From NCBI GenBank assembly GCA_050084515.1, contig CM114272.1:7192001-7256000 (forward strand): 64,000 bases of DNA. The letters run 5' to 3'. The translations under genes and the position numbers were made by a program. The notes beneath the pieces were generated by a model that was not told the DNA's origin, made no database searches, and saw nothing but the letters and a program-made list of their open reading frames with translations. Origin of the DNA: Blasia pusilla. Its lineage: Eukaryota > Marchantiophyta > Marchantiopsida > Blasiales. Shown piece after piece: positions 45,142 to 55,256 of the stretch (the stretch's first letter is position 1; every line of letters starts with the position of its first letter).

Positions 45142-46755
45142 TCACGCGCGAGGCGCAGAGGGCGAGCATTGAAGAGGGCACTGGCGAAGAGATACTAGGC
45201 ACAGCTTCTGCTTGAAGAGTTGTTGCTGGAGAATCTCTGACAAAATGAATGGACTTGGTGTCGCTCTTCCAGACAATGTAGGACAAAGCCGGGATGTTTG
45301 GGGTCCATAAGACACGAATCCGTCTTTTCCACCCTCAACACTTTCCAACCCTTGTGGTAAAGTTGGAGGAGATCTGAAACTGCCGAGGTCCGAGTTATGA
45401 TCTCCTAGCGACTCAAGAAGCTGCAATTGCACCTGGAGAAACTTCACGTAGTCGATCGCCTCATCCAGCATCGAGGCCGTGTCCATCTTGCTACCCCCGG
45501 GAATGAGTTTCTCCAAAATCCTGACTCGTTCGCTGATTTTCTTCCTTCTGTGCCGCGCTGCCACACTCTGAGGCTCGACGGAGGTCGCATTGTGCTTACG
45601 ATGAGCCCTTGAATCGTGATTCGAGCTCGAGTCCCTTTCGCCCTCCAAACCTGACACGACCATATGAGCAGCTTCTGGATTACGCACGCCGGTGAGCTGA
45701 CTGCTGCTTGGAAAATTATAGGTTTCTCGATAAAGAGCGTCGGCGGCAGACAGCGAAGTAATGGGGGAGTAGGAGGTCCGTGCACCGTTCCCCGAGAGCG
45801 ATGGAATCAGCGATTGGCTCCTGCTGGTGGGCATGGTTTCTAGAACATAAGGGGTTCGCTGACGCTTGCAAGGCGGTGTACCGTTTTCTTGAACACTTGC
45901 AGAGGCCCCCGGATGCGGCTGATCTAGGGTTGAAGTATGATTCACGACGCTCGTTATCATGGCAGAAGCTCTTTCCGATTCAGCCGTTGTGTGAGCTATC
46001 CAAGAAACCGGCCCCACGGGCGAACACTCAAAAGCCGGGCGTTGCATTCTTACAAGACTCGATCCTGGATGCCCGTGATTCAAGTCCACCGTATCTTCGC
46101 TGACTGGGACGACGGAAGAAGAGTCGTCATCATGGACTTCTTCGACATAGAATCCTGCAGCACCAGAAGCCGTCAAATTTCCTTGCACCATATCTGACTT
46201 TCGCCAGTTACAATTGAGTTCTTCTGACGACAAGGGAGCTACTCGGAAGTTGCTGGGCACATTTCTATGATCTCTCTCGAAACTAGCGGACGAATCGGAG
46301 GTATACAGACACGGCTGCTGAGCAGGGGATTCGGAAATGAGATTCGGCAATGAATCATCGTAAAACTGATCTTGAAGAAGGATTCCGAAGTAGACTTGCA
46401 TCCAGTGAGGCACATGATCCCCCGTAAACGCTGCCGGGTCTGCAGAGATCATCGTCGGCGCCGTGTCCATGGCGGTCACCAGTGCCTTGCAGCTTTGAAT
46501 GGAACTCGATTGGACGCCGACATCGAGCCCAACCCCCCCAGCTGGCGCGCTGCGAGCGACAGTCGCAGGCAATTTCACTCTACTAAACCATTGCTGTTCA
46601 CTCGCCAGGAGAGGAGCATCCCTAGTGTAGCAGGACAAGCCTGGATAATGCGGAGCGTCGACGAGCTGTTGGAAGGATCCAAGACTCCTGCCTTCAAAAA
46701 CTGGTCCGGGAACATCGACGGCCATTCCGTGGACGTGATGAGGAGTGTAATCCAT
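45142..46755 (-). CDS. bHLH transcription factor, class VIIIb (HECATE/IND-like)
   Basis: A 537-residue intronless protein. The bHLH domain (about 395-448) reads [19 protein letters not shown], a [16 protein letters not shown] loop/helix-2 segment, then [15 protein letters not shown]. The [11 protein letters not shown] block is diagnostic of group VIIIb (HECATE and INDEHISCENT in Arabidopsis). As in that group, the usual Glu of the basic region that contacts the E-box is Ala (VAARHRR). A CKRQR basic patch near 296 may be a nuclear signal. The long N-terminus is Ser-rich and acidic in places ([10 protein letters not shown]), possibly an activation region; the part after the bHLH is short. Family knowledge: HEC/IND proteins regulate gynoecium and meristem development and auxin responses in flowering plants; the role in non-seed lineages is less clear. 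The nearest family member cannot be fixed without a tree. Confidence 0.9.
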   Translation of the reverse strand: MDYTPHHVHGMAVDVPGPVFEGRSLGSFQQLVDAPHYPGLSCYTRDAPLLASEQQWFSRVKLPATVARSAPAGGVGLDVGVQSSSIQSCKALVTAMDTAPTMISADPAAFTGDHVPHWMQVYFGILLQDQFYDDSLPNLISESPAQQPCLYTSDSSASFERDHRNVPSNFRVAPLSSEELNCNWRKSDMVQGNLTASGAAGFYVEEVHDDDSSSVVPVSEDTVDLNHGHPGSSLVRMQRPAFECSPVGPVSWIAHTTAESERASAMITSVVNHTSTLDQPHPGASASVQENGTPPCKRQRTPYVLETMPTSRSQSLIPSLSGNGARTSYSPITSLSAADALYRETYNFPSSSQLTGVRNPEAAHMVVSGLEGERDSSSNHDSRAHRKHNATSVEPQSVAARHRRKKISERVRILEKLIPGGSKMDTASMLDEAIDYVKFLQVQLQLLESLGDHNSDLGSFRSPPTLPQGLESVEGGKDGFVSYGPQTSRLCPTLSGRATPSPFILSEILQQQLFKQKLCLVSLRQCPLQCSPSAPRA

Positions 46756-47730
46756 TGAACAATACGTGCTAAACGCGATCGCCTGGCTCTATCCCGCAAA
46801 TTAAAACTGCCAGCAACGGATCGATAGACCGGTGCTTGATAGGCACGGCGATGGACTTCTCAATTGTATACTCGTGGACCTCCCAGTGGGTCGCACTGTG
46901 CGCGCGGCGCGAGTTCGTCGTCGAGGCCAGACTTGCTTCTCTCGATCCGACTAGTCGAAAACTCCGCGACTCGAATGCTGGGCAGGACCCAGATGCCGCA
47001 GACCAACGACGCTTCTTCCGAGCGCTGAGAAAGAATACAACCGAGTGTCGGTCGGTCTCGCGCGGTACTACTTAAATTCTGAAGATAACCCGGGAATCTG
47101 ACATGCCATGTAGGGGCGAGCCGGAGCTAAGCGGAGAGAGCTGCTGCGTATGCTGTAGGAAGAGCGCTGGCTCGAACGTATGTACAGACGAAGAAGCATC
47201 TATCCGTCCACAGACCGAGACGCATGGAACTCAAGAATATAACAGGCCTTCCCACACCCGTCAGTCGATGAAACTACTTTGGCCCGGGCTCTTGACAAAC
47301 AAAAGTAGTGTACGTCAGTGTGTCTGCTTCTCACGTGTAAGGGAAAGGTTCAAGCCTCAAGGCTCATAGGCACATCATGTTAATCACATAGTAATATTTG
47401 AAGGTGACAGTTCTGACCGCGGTCGCTTACGGATATGGCAGTCTGACCAGGGTAGGGAGGATAGCTTACGGATTTTGCAGTGCGGGATCTTGTAGCTCGC
47501 TTATGGATCTTGCAGTCGGATCTTGTAGCTACAAATCTAGATTTCGTGGGGCTAAGGTGACCTCCATGGAGAGTGTCAAAATGGGTACAATTTTTTCTCC
47601 GCGAAGCTGATTGTCGTCGTGGCGCTGAACGAGGTTGGGGGTAGTCGAATGGATATGGACTTCGTGTGACGCGTCCGGATCTCGAGACCATGAGCAATTC
47701 ATTTAGAAGAAACAAAGAAAATCAAATTTA
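46756..47730 (-). promoter_or_regulatory. 5' flank of the bHLH gene
   Basis: GC-balanced sequence upstream of the bHLH ATG with no recognised coding region. It includes the short repeat cluster at 47421-47530. A divergent + strand transcript is possible but not supported by any clear frame. Confidence 0.35.
47421..47530. repeat. Cluster of short direct repeats upstream of the bHLH gene
   Basis: Three copies of GCTTAYGGATNTTGCAGT-like sequence (GCTTACGGATATGGCAGT, GCTTACGGATTTTGCAGT, GCTTATGGATCTTGCAGT) are interleaved with two GGATCTTGTAGCT words. The spacing is irregular, so it is not a simple minisatellite. Confidence 0.75.
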
Positions 47731-48194
47731 TGGTCGTAAAATGGTCTGGATTATGTAGCTTATGGAGAGAGGAAACCAACTTTGGTCACCAAAAAGTTTG
47801 TGGTCGTCAAACTAAATGTTCCTATGTTGTCGTGGAGATCCTCATTTCCATAGAGGATCGTGTTCTCTTCCCCTTTATATTAAAACATTATCGCAGATTG
47901 TCCTTTCAATTTTTTCCCATGACATTGTTCCAATATAACACATTTACTTTATCAGATTTTGGGGTAAGTGGAGTTAGGGATGGATTTGGGGTTTGTTAAA
48001 GATCAATTAAGATAATGATGGGTAATTCAAATTCTAGAGAAATAAGATATGATCCCCTTTTTGACAATGGAAGATTTTCACCACAACCCGGAATTAAAAT
48101 ATTATTATTATTTATTTTTCTTCCGCAAGGGTGCCAAAAAAAAGTATGAGAATGTTGGCAGTCCAATCCATATAAATACACAATCTTAATGTTA

Positions 48195-48385
48195 TCTATA
48201 TTATTATAGGAGAGTGTCTTCTTGATTTGCAAACACCTCTATGCTTGACATGAGGCAGCAAAAAAATGTTTTCTATTCTACGTGCAACAAGAAAATGTTT
48301 TCCTTTTCTACCGGTAGCAAGAAAAGCATTTTTTGTGCAACATGATAAATCTCTTCACTCGTGTGTATGGCACGGGCTGCTCACT
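48195..48385 (+). mobile_element. Helitron-like non-autonomous element, 191 bp
   Basis: It starts TCTATATTATTATAGGAGAG directly after an A and ends CTAG directly before a T. Near the 3' end CTCGTGTGTATGGCACGGG can form a 6-bp hairpin with a 7-nt loop, followed by CTGCTCACTAG. These are the features expected of a Helitron terminus. It contains no coding sequence. A related shorter copy lies at 42.5 kb. Confidence 0.6.
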
Positions 48386-48623
48386 AGTTATATATTATGT
48401 ATGTATCATTGGGTTTAGGATGACTCATCCGAATTTGAATTACCCATCATTATCTTAATTGATCTTTAATAAACACTAGATGAGTGAATTTTATGACCAA
48501 AATAGTCTTATCTCTAATTCTCCACTATTAAGAGGAGAATTGATTAACATGACGGACATGGAGTGCAAAAGGTAGGGCCCACACTTATAGTTCACGGTGG
48601 AAGGCAAGGTAAGGACGTGCGAG

Positions 48624-49609
48624 CAAGGTTACACGGAAACGGACAAGTCCGTCCATGGGACCAACATGTCCTCGGACATGCCCGGCACGCACACGAGCCC
48701 GTCACCTAGACCGGGCTGACGGAGCCCGCACCCATTGCGTGGCCCGCAAGTACGAGCTTGGGGCGGGCAGGCACAAGCTCAAGGCTGATGGGGCGCGGAC
48801 AAGCGTGGGCTTGGGGCAGCTGCGTGCTCCAAGCGCGCAATTGCGGGCTTGAGGCGGGCAAGTGCGGGCTAAGACGAGCAGGCGTGGGCTTAGGGCTGAT
48901 TGGGCACGGGCTAGGGTGGATAGGTGCGGGCTTTGGGCGGGAAATTTCAGGCTTCGGGGGGCAGGTGCATTTTCAGGGCGGGCTGGCGCGGGCTAGGGCG
49001 GGCAGGTGCAGGTGTAGGCTCCGGGAGGGCAGGTATGGGCTCGAGACGGGCTAGGGTAGGGCAAGCGCGGGCTAAGGCGCGTAGGCGAGCTCGAAGCTGC
49101 TTGGGCATGGGCTAGGGCGAGCAAGTGCGGGCTCCACGCCGGTAGATGCAAGTAGATGCAGGTAGGTGCGGGCAACGAGCACGTAGTTGCGGGCTCAGGG
49201 CGGGTAGGCGCAGGCTCCCAGTGGGCAGGTGCAGGCTCCAAGCGAGCAGGTATGGGCTCAGGGCTGATTGGGTGCAAGCTCCAAGCAGGTAGACGCGGGC
49301 TCGGGACAGGCAGAGTGCGTGTTCGAGGGCTCGCAAAAATTTGATCCGCCAGACCAAAAGATGGTATGCTGACCAAATTTTGCAGGCCTCGAGCCCGCAC
49401 CCAAGGCATGCACCAAGCTCGCCCCAGACCGGGCTGCGGCCTTGCAACGGGTACAAGCTGCAGGTAGGCTCGTGTGTGGGCTTGGATGCGGGCTCGGGTG
49501 CGGGCCCTGGGCACTCACGCCTGCACGAACATGTCCGTCCATAGGATGAACATAAGTTTGCGGACATAGACATGTCTTCAGACACGAACTTTGTTCGTTT
49601 GCAACCTTG
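48624..49609 (+). mobile_element. hAT-like element with GC-rich minisatellite cargo (copy E), 986 bp
   Basis: It begins CAAGGTTACACGGAAACGGA and ends GTTCGTTTGCAACCTTG. The octamers outside (CGTGCGAG and CGGGCAGG) agree at 5 of 8 positions, compatible with an old duplication. Inside the termini lie GGACATGCCC/GACATGTC palindromes and GTCCGTCCAT blocks. The centre is a long GC-rich array (separate entry). The GGAGCCCGCACCCATTG block is shared with the 301-bp copy at 61.28 kb (GGAGCCCGTGCCCATTG), so both belong to a GC-cargo subfamily. Confidence 0.7.
48720..49510. repeat. Degenerate GC-rich minisatellite, period about 21 bp
   Basis: Variants of GGGCGGGCAGGTGCGGGCT recur with a step near 21 bp. 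Because 21 is a multiple of three, stop codons are rare and long frames open on both strands (for example 48758-49054 +, 48993-49514 -, 49112-49636 -, 49258-49743 -). On the minus strand the translation shows a seven-residue period (EPAPAHW, EPAPTRP, EPATTCS). I regard these frames as consequences of the repeat, not as genes. Confidence 0.75.
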
Positions 49610-49905
49610 CGGGCAGGGCAATAAGAAGGGAGGCAATGGGGATGGGAGGGGAAGGGGGAAGAAACGAGAAAGTGCAGATCATGAAGGCATGTAGGAGGGG
49701 GGCATGATGAGAAAGAAGGGAGGAATGGGGCCCATGCTGACAAGTCCTACTATAGGAGGAACGTAAGCCCACAGATATTGACATGTCCATGGACACAGGC
49801 TTTGTCTATATGCAACCTTGTGAAATAGTCCTATCTTGCAAATATTGAAAATATAAGGCACCACAATTTGTCATAAATTAATGAGGGTTCCTTACTTCCT
49901 AAAGA

Positions 49906-50603
49906 GACGTTGTCGTGTCGAGAGCTTTTCTTCGAGAAAAGGCTCTCGACACGAGGCCTTCTAGCTGCGGCACACGTGGTCGATGCAAGATGAACTCTCT
50001 ATCAAAATCTCATTTTTCAATAAAAAAATATGATGCATATTCTCCAATTTCTCACAACAGGTATCACAAATGGAAGTGCCGAGGCGATCACTTCTTCGTA
50101 ACATCGGACTTGGAAATTCCTAACTATAAAATCCCTATAAACTACTTTACGGTTGTACACGAGAAAGATAGCACCACTAGTATTCAACCCTACTTGAGCA
50201 GGCCTATTGACGTCCACGGATTGCTATATAAGGACAAACAAAGTACAATCCGATGTCCTTCCATATGTGACGATAAGAAGAATCACCGGAGTTGGAGATT
50301 GCATCACCTGGTTCATGAACGTCTCTCCAAATTGATAAAATAAATAGCGAGTGAACCAGTGCCTATCTACAAAGAGTACCTTGATATGGTAAGGATTGAG
50401 GAAAGGAAAGCCGGGCACAACTCAGGCTCCACCCCTATCCATGCATGACAGACATTCTCTACTCTCCTCAAGAATGGGCTTTGGCGGAATTATTCTCCCA
50501 AGAGGGTTAATCCACTCTCATAGGGAAAATAACAAGCCAAAACATTCACTATTTTAGTATGACTAAACTCCTTCTAAGGTAACAAGCCTCTCATCTCCAC
50601 ACA
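49906..50603 (+). repeat. Dispersed about 690-bp LTR-like repeat, copy 1
   Basis: The whole segment matches 62845-63530 in reverse complement. It has a TG..CA-like outline (TGTCGTGTCGAGAG near the left, CATCTCCACA at the right) and a TATA-like CTATATAAGG at about 50224, as in an LTR. A strong hairpin sits at its left end: CGTGTCGAGAGCTTTTCT (49914-49931) pairs with 49935-49953 around a 3-nt loop. No matching target duplication was found. The reverse strand carries a frame that is partly preserved in the second copy. Confidence 0.6.
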
Positions 50604-51590
50604 CACACCACATTCTAAAACCTCTCGAAGAATAGACCATGGTCAAGTTACTCTCCCAAGAGGAGTGATCCACTATCCTTGGAAGAGCAAGCAACACCAA
50701 AACCATACACTCAAGAGTGAGAGACTCAAGATGTGAAATAGAAGATAATTAACCCTTGAAGGTCCCTCCTCTTTACATATTCACAAGGGATTCACAAGAG
50801 CGAAATAAAACTAATCTTATCTTCTGCCACATGGCTACCTCTCAAGGCTTAGCCAATCATATTTTGACATAAGTAGATTTTCTCTTATCTTTTCCAAAAT
50901 ATCCTCTTTTATCCATTTGATATTTTCCAAATTACTCCAACTAACATAGTCATCAACCAAGACTATTTTTGCTTTTCATTGAAGCACCAATCTTACTACT
51001 TTACTTTTATAAAGTCATCTTTTATTTATTACCTCTTTTCTTAAAGTTGGGCCCGTATAAAAGAGGCGCCATAAAGAGGTTTAAATATGAAAATTTAATT
51101 TTCCTAAGCTAATTTACTTAATATTAATAAAACTCTATCTAACACTTAATGAGAAAGGAGTTTACATACTGGCTAATTTTACTATACGACAACGCTCCTA
51201 TTGAATGTTTGTCATTATCTATTGAAAGGGATACAAAGTCTTATTTCTTTATGTAATTTTTTTTTTTAAAAAGTATGAATTATTTTATTTAAACAAGAAA
51301 TTCTATTTCTCTCCTATTGTGGCCCATTCATTGGAGGCTGGGCAGATTTGACTCTCGTCATGTTAGTAGCCTTTGTGTACACCAATTAGGATGTATGAAC
51401 TTCATAATTGCATAGGCTCAAATGAGTTAATTTTTTCAACTAAGAAAATGGGTGTATATTCTCCACTTTTTGTAGATATTTTAACTTGTAGGGACAATTA
51501 TGTAATTTTCCCTAAAATAGAATATGAAAATGGACATCTTGACATGTATTCATTGTTTTAGACTTTGAGGTGCGCCTTTACTCTTCCTTA
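50604..51590. other. AT-rich stretch with a degenerate duplication
   Basis: The segment after the LTR-like repeat (to about 50710) resembles the last part of that repeat: CTCGAAGAATAGACCATGG ... CTCTCCCAAGAGG compares with CTCAAGAATGGGCTTTGG ... TCTCCCAAGAGG. This is probably a partial tandem copy. The rest is AT-rich without recognised features. Confidence 0.4.
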
Positions 51591-52448
51591 CTAGACCGTG
51601 AAGAGAACCCAACCTTGAGTTTTTCCAAAAAAAGAGTTGGGTTGAGTCTTGAAGATCCAAGTGGTCGAATGTCTCGTAATTAAGTCAACAAAGACGCCAA
51701 ATGCTAATAGGTTATGAGTCCTCCAAGGAGCATACCATCTCCTTGGGAATCTTCTTTGATTCCCAAAGCCTTTACACATCGTTCCCAATCACCCACTCAA
51801 ATTGGAATGCGGCAATTAATTCCTTAAGATACATGCACGTATCTAAAAAAGTTCCTTAGCTTAAACTTAAAACATACCCCAAACACTAAACACGGTTAAC
51901 CTCTTGTTCTAAGACTCAACAAGATAAGTACAAAGAGGTTCCTTTCCTATGGGTACTTCACGGATCTCCGGAGGAACCTCACTTTTCTCCACATCCACCA
52001 TGGATCCTTGGTTGTGGCCCACAACACAAATGTCATTTAATTTTCGCCTCACAAACCTGTGTTTGACAAGTTAATCCCAAGATGACTTAAGGGAGTCTCC
52101 TGACATATTTTTCCCATCTTGACTTTCCAATACTCATCTTGGAATCTCAATTTAAGTGTCGTTCCTCATGGCTAACGCTTGTCTAGACTCCTGGCATTGG
52201 ACATCTCTTGGCTATCTTGTTGAATATATGTTTCTCAATTAGTCTCATTGTGTCTTGCCCAACTCATTCACTCTTGGCTTCCCTATTTCTCAGCCTTGAT
52301 TTAGAACTTGGCTCAAAGGTCTCTCACTTATCTTGCAGATTCTTGCCTAGCTCTTTAGGGGCTCTGTCCCACAACAAGGTTTGCCACTCATTCTTGTCTT
52401 CCAACTATCTAGTCTAGGTTTCAACTTTAGTGGATCATACCAGAATAT

Positions 52449-52840
52449 ATGGTGGTGATAGTAAAAGCAAGCGGTGGTGATGAGCTTGTGAATAAACTAT
52501 TGCAATATGGCAATAGTGCTATGGCTTGTTCTCTGGTGAGTCTCTTCAAGTTGGTTTGGCAGGATGAAGTTATTCCACAAAGGTGGTGGGTGGGAGTCAT
52601 CGTGAATTTCTTCAAAAACAGTGAGGAAGAAGACCCTAGAAACTACATGGGTATTACATTGGTGAGTGTAGTTGGGAAGCTCCTTTACCATATACTTAAC
52701 AATAGGATCTTTATATACCTAGAGGAAAATTCTATCATCAAGGAAGGATAGGTTGGTTTGCAGCAGGCCCAAGGATATGTGGAGCACATCCTCATCTTCA
52801 TTCAGTTTATCCAAGGTAGGGAAGGCAAAGGCTGGCCCAG
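52449..52840 (+). pseudogene. LINE (non-LTR retrotransposon) reverse transcriptase fragment
   Basis: The + strand reads ELVNKLLQYGNSAMACSL, a WQDEVIPQRWWVGVIVNFFK block, DPRNYMGITLVSVVGKLLY, then a TAG stop where Gln is expected and continued homology (QGYVEHILIFIQFIQGR). These are the N-terminal RT blocks of LINE-type elements (RxxW..G.I..L.K, dP.NYRgITL.svvgK). It is truncated at both sides and carries a stop. Confidence 0.75.
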
Positions 52841-52952
52841 ATGCAGGAGAGGGGCCCGAGCATGAGATATGGGAAATTTTCCTCCATGAAGAAGTTCTTT
52901 CTCTAGACGACCATAAGTTTGCACATATAGACTTTGTCTGCATGAACCTTGA
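52841..52952 (+). mobile_element. Partial right end of a hAT-like short element (copy G)
   Basis: The block TTCTCTAGACGACCATAAG, followed by TTTGCACATATAGACTTTG and TCTGCATGAACCTTG, parallels the right end of copies B and D (GGACGAACATAAG ... GACTTTGTCCGCATGCAACCTTG). Only this end remains, next to the LINE fragment. Confidence 0.45.
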
Positions 52953-54696
52953 CATCAACTCAACTAAATAAGAGAGTATTGCGAATAGCTTAATATATGG
53001 TGTTCATATTAATGGGGATCAAAAAGGGAAGTCATGATTGCAAATCAAAAGGAAACTAGAGGGCCCCCCTTGCCCCATGCTCCCTGCTCCCACTTTCATA
53101 TTTTCTATTATTTTTTAAGTCCATAGAGTCACAAGTTAGCTTTATCCAAGCCACAACTTTGCAAGTTTTTGACTCGTAATGGACTTGGACGATAGAGATA
53201 TAGACTCATATTTTTTTAACTCTATTGTAGCTATGAAGTTCTCTTTTATTATACTCACTAGATGATCACAAATATTGGTAGAAAAACCTCAAAAAAACTA
53301 CAAGGAACTTGTTGGCTCGTACAGAGCGTTTGATTCGTCAATCTACGTAGTTGCAGATAGGTCATAAAAATTGACTTGCAAGCCATTAAAAAAAGTGGTA
53401 AAATAGTTGCAAGACACTCACAAAAAATAAAATTAGTCATAAACTTGCGAGTGCAATTAGCAATTTTAGGCTTGCAAATGACTCACAATGCACTTGCAAA
53501 ATAGAAGTTTTTTACACTGGCAAATTAATGGGTCTTTGTAGTCGCAAACAATGTTTTTCTTGCCCCTTTTTTGCTCATATTAAAGTAAGTTTTGGATCTC
53601 TGTACCACTTTTTCAAGGAGGACTCCTTCCAAGATTTCTTAAGGAGGGCTTTGCTCCTTTTTCTTCTTCTTTTCTTATATTTTAGAATGAATAATTTGGG
53701 AAAAACTATTCTGAACTTCACTCATCTATATATTCTTCAACATCAAAAAAGAATTCAATTTGGAAAAAATCAAGGTCCAACTCCACTATTTAAAGAAACC
53801 ACTTGCAAAGTATTGAGAAAAGTCTCAAAAAGCTAGAAGGAAGAGTGAAAATAAAGTAGTTTATAAGCAAAAGGTTAATTTATGGATGAGATTTTGGTCC
53901 AAGGACTCCCAAACAACTATTTGTTAGTTTCAAGACTAACAAGTTGCAAGTCACTGGATTTGTAGATGACTCAAAATTTGCAAGTCTTGTGCAACTCAAA
54001 TGTGAGTTCCTAAACTTGCAAACTCAATCGTAAGTCTTGGAAATTGCAACGTGCGATTCTATCTACTTGAGGATACCAAAGGCTTTCCGTGGATTGCATT
54101 CACCAATACCTTGAGATTTTCCCTCGTCTAAATTGCAAACACCCAAGCCTACAACACACAATCTACTGCAACATGCTAGATCTTTGTAAGACCATGAACC
54201 TTACATCCCAATTTTGGTAGCAAATTGTGTCAAGCTTCACCACTTAATCTTTGCGATGCAAAAGAATATACAAGTCATGTAATATCCTTAAATAAAATGC
54301 ATTGCATTAAAACATTCAAAACTTATTCCTCATTCAGGACAACTTTGGAACACTTCTTGAATTCTTGGAACTCCCAAGTTTTCGCACTCCATTGATATAT
54401 TAATCCAAAAAATTTTGGTCAATGGGGATTCTACCAACTAGGCCACTACGCTCAAGCTATGTACCAAACTCAAATCTCACTATCTATCTTTCGCACAATT
54501 TTCTACTTCTAAATTTATCTAGGACTGAGAATACTTTCAAGTTCCAACATTCTCTCACATAGATCATAATCTTTCCAAGCACATGAATATTTTCTTACGT
54601 ATATCCTTCTTCTACTAATTCCACACTCCTCCAATATAGTTTCAACTTTGAATTTCTCTTGGTCCTCTACTAATCTGGTGAAGTCGTGGGACCTTA

Positions 54697-54746
54697 TGGG
54701 AATAATCTAAAGTAACCTTATCTAAGGTTACTTTTGATTATTCCCA
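54697..54746. repeat. 50-bp near-perfect palindrome
   Basis: Arms of 24 bp (54697-54720 and 54723-54746) pair with a single mismatch around a 2-nt centre. The left arm begins TGGGAATAATCTAAAG. It lies inside the left gypsy copy where that copy diverges from the right one, so it may mark an inverted duplication or an insertion end. Confidence 0.8.
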
Positions 54747-54890
54747 TATACCTTTATGTAACTCACATACTAGAAAAATTGTCAACTTTCCTTATTTCTA
54801 ACAATAGCTTGAACCGGTTTGAAACCTTCTTACCTTTTTCTAGTATTTCAAATTGTCTTGCATATCTCGGGATTATCTTATCATATTTTT

Positions 54891-55256
54891 GTATGAAAAC
54901 AGAATGTGATAAAATCACTGAAATATATTACAAATCTTGGAGATAAAAAGTGCCCTCGTCCATCCGTGCGCTCACAAAAGAGCTTTGATGGAACCTGAAC
55001 ATGGAGATAACTCAACATACAAGAATGCGCTACCGTTGCGGCTTTCAACTATTTCACTACTCGGGAAACAAGGGTTTTTTACCTAGTTTTCTTTGTTTCT
55101 ATTTATAGAAAAAAAATTGGACCCCCCGACACATGAGGGTGCCTCACACCTTGATAGAATATAGGGTTAGATAATCCTAATAATGCTACTCTATAAACCA
55201 CCTACGTCATATTACTATGAATCCTTCGACGTCTAAGTCGGAACCATCAATCTAGG
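54891..55256 (+). repeat. Dispersed repeat, copy 2 (first copy at 21.4 kb)
   Basis: Same orientation and order of blocks as 21361-21685, including GACTATTTCACTACTC-like and CCATCAATCTAGG. It has an additional block of about 80 bp with GGACCCCCCGACACATGAGG that resembles a splice-like or polypurine segment absent from copy 1. It interrupts the left gypsy copy relative to the right one. Confidence 0.6.

Larger units (their letters stand above)
48550..49820 (+). mobile_element. hAT-like short element (copy D), interrupted by copy E
   Basis: Left part 48550-48623 (GGACATGGAG, AGGGCCCACACTTATAG, CACGGTGGAAGGCAAGG) and right part 49610-49820 (purine-rich, GGGGCCCATGCTGACAAGTCC, GACATGTCCATGGAC, TATATGCAACCTTG) together match the polypurine-type copies at 41.6 and 39.95 kb in order. 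The insertion of copy E splits it in the purine-rich centre. Confidence 0.65.

Noticed and set aside
48993-49743. Three overlapping minus-strand frames of 161-174 codons and one + strand frame of 98 codons
   Set aside because: They lie on a GC-rich 21-bp minisatellite inside a transposable element; the seven-residue peptide period and simultaneous openness of several frames are explained by the repeat, not by coding.
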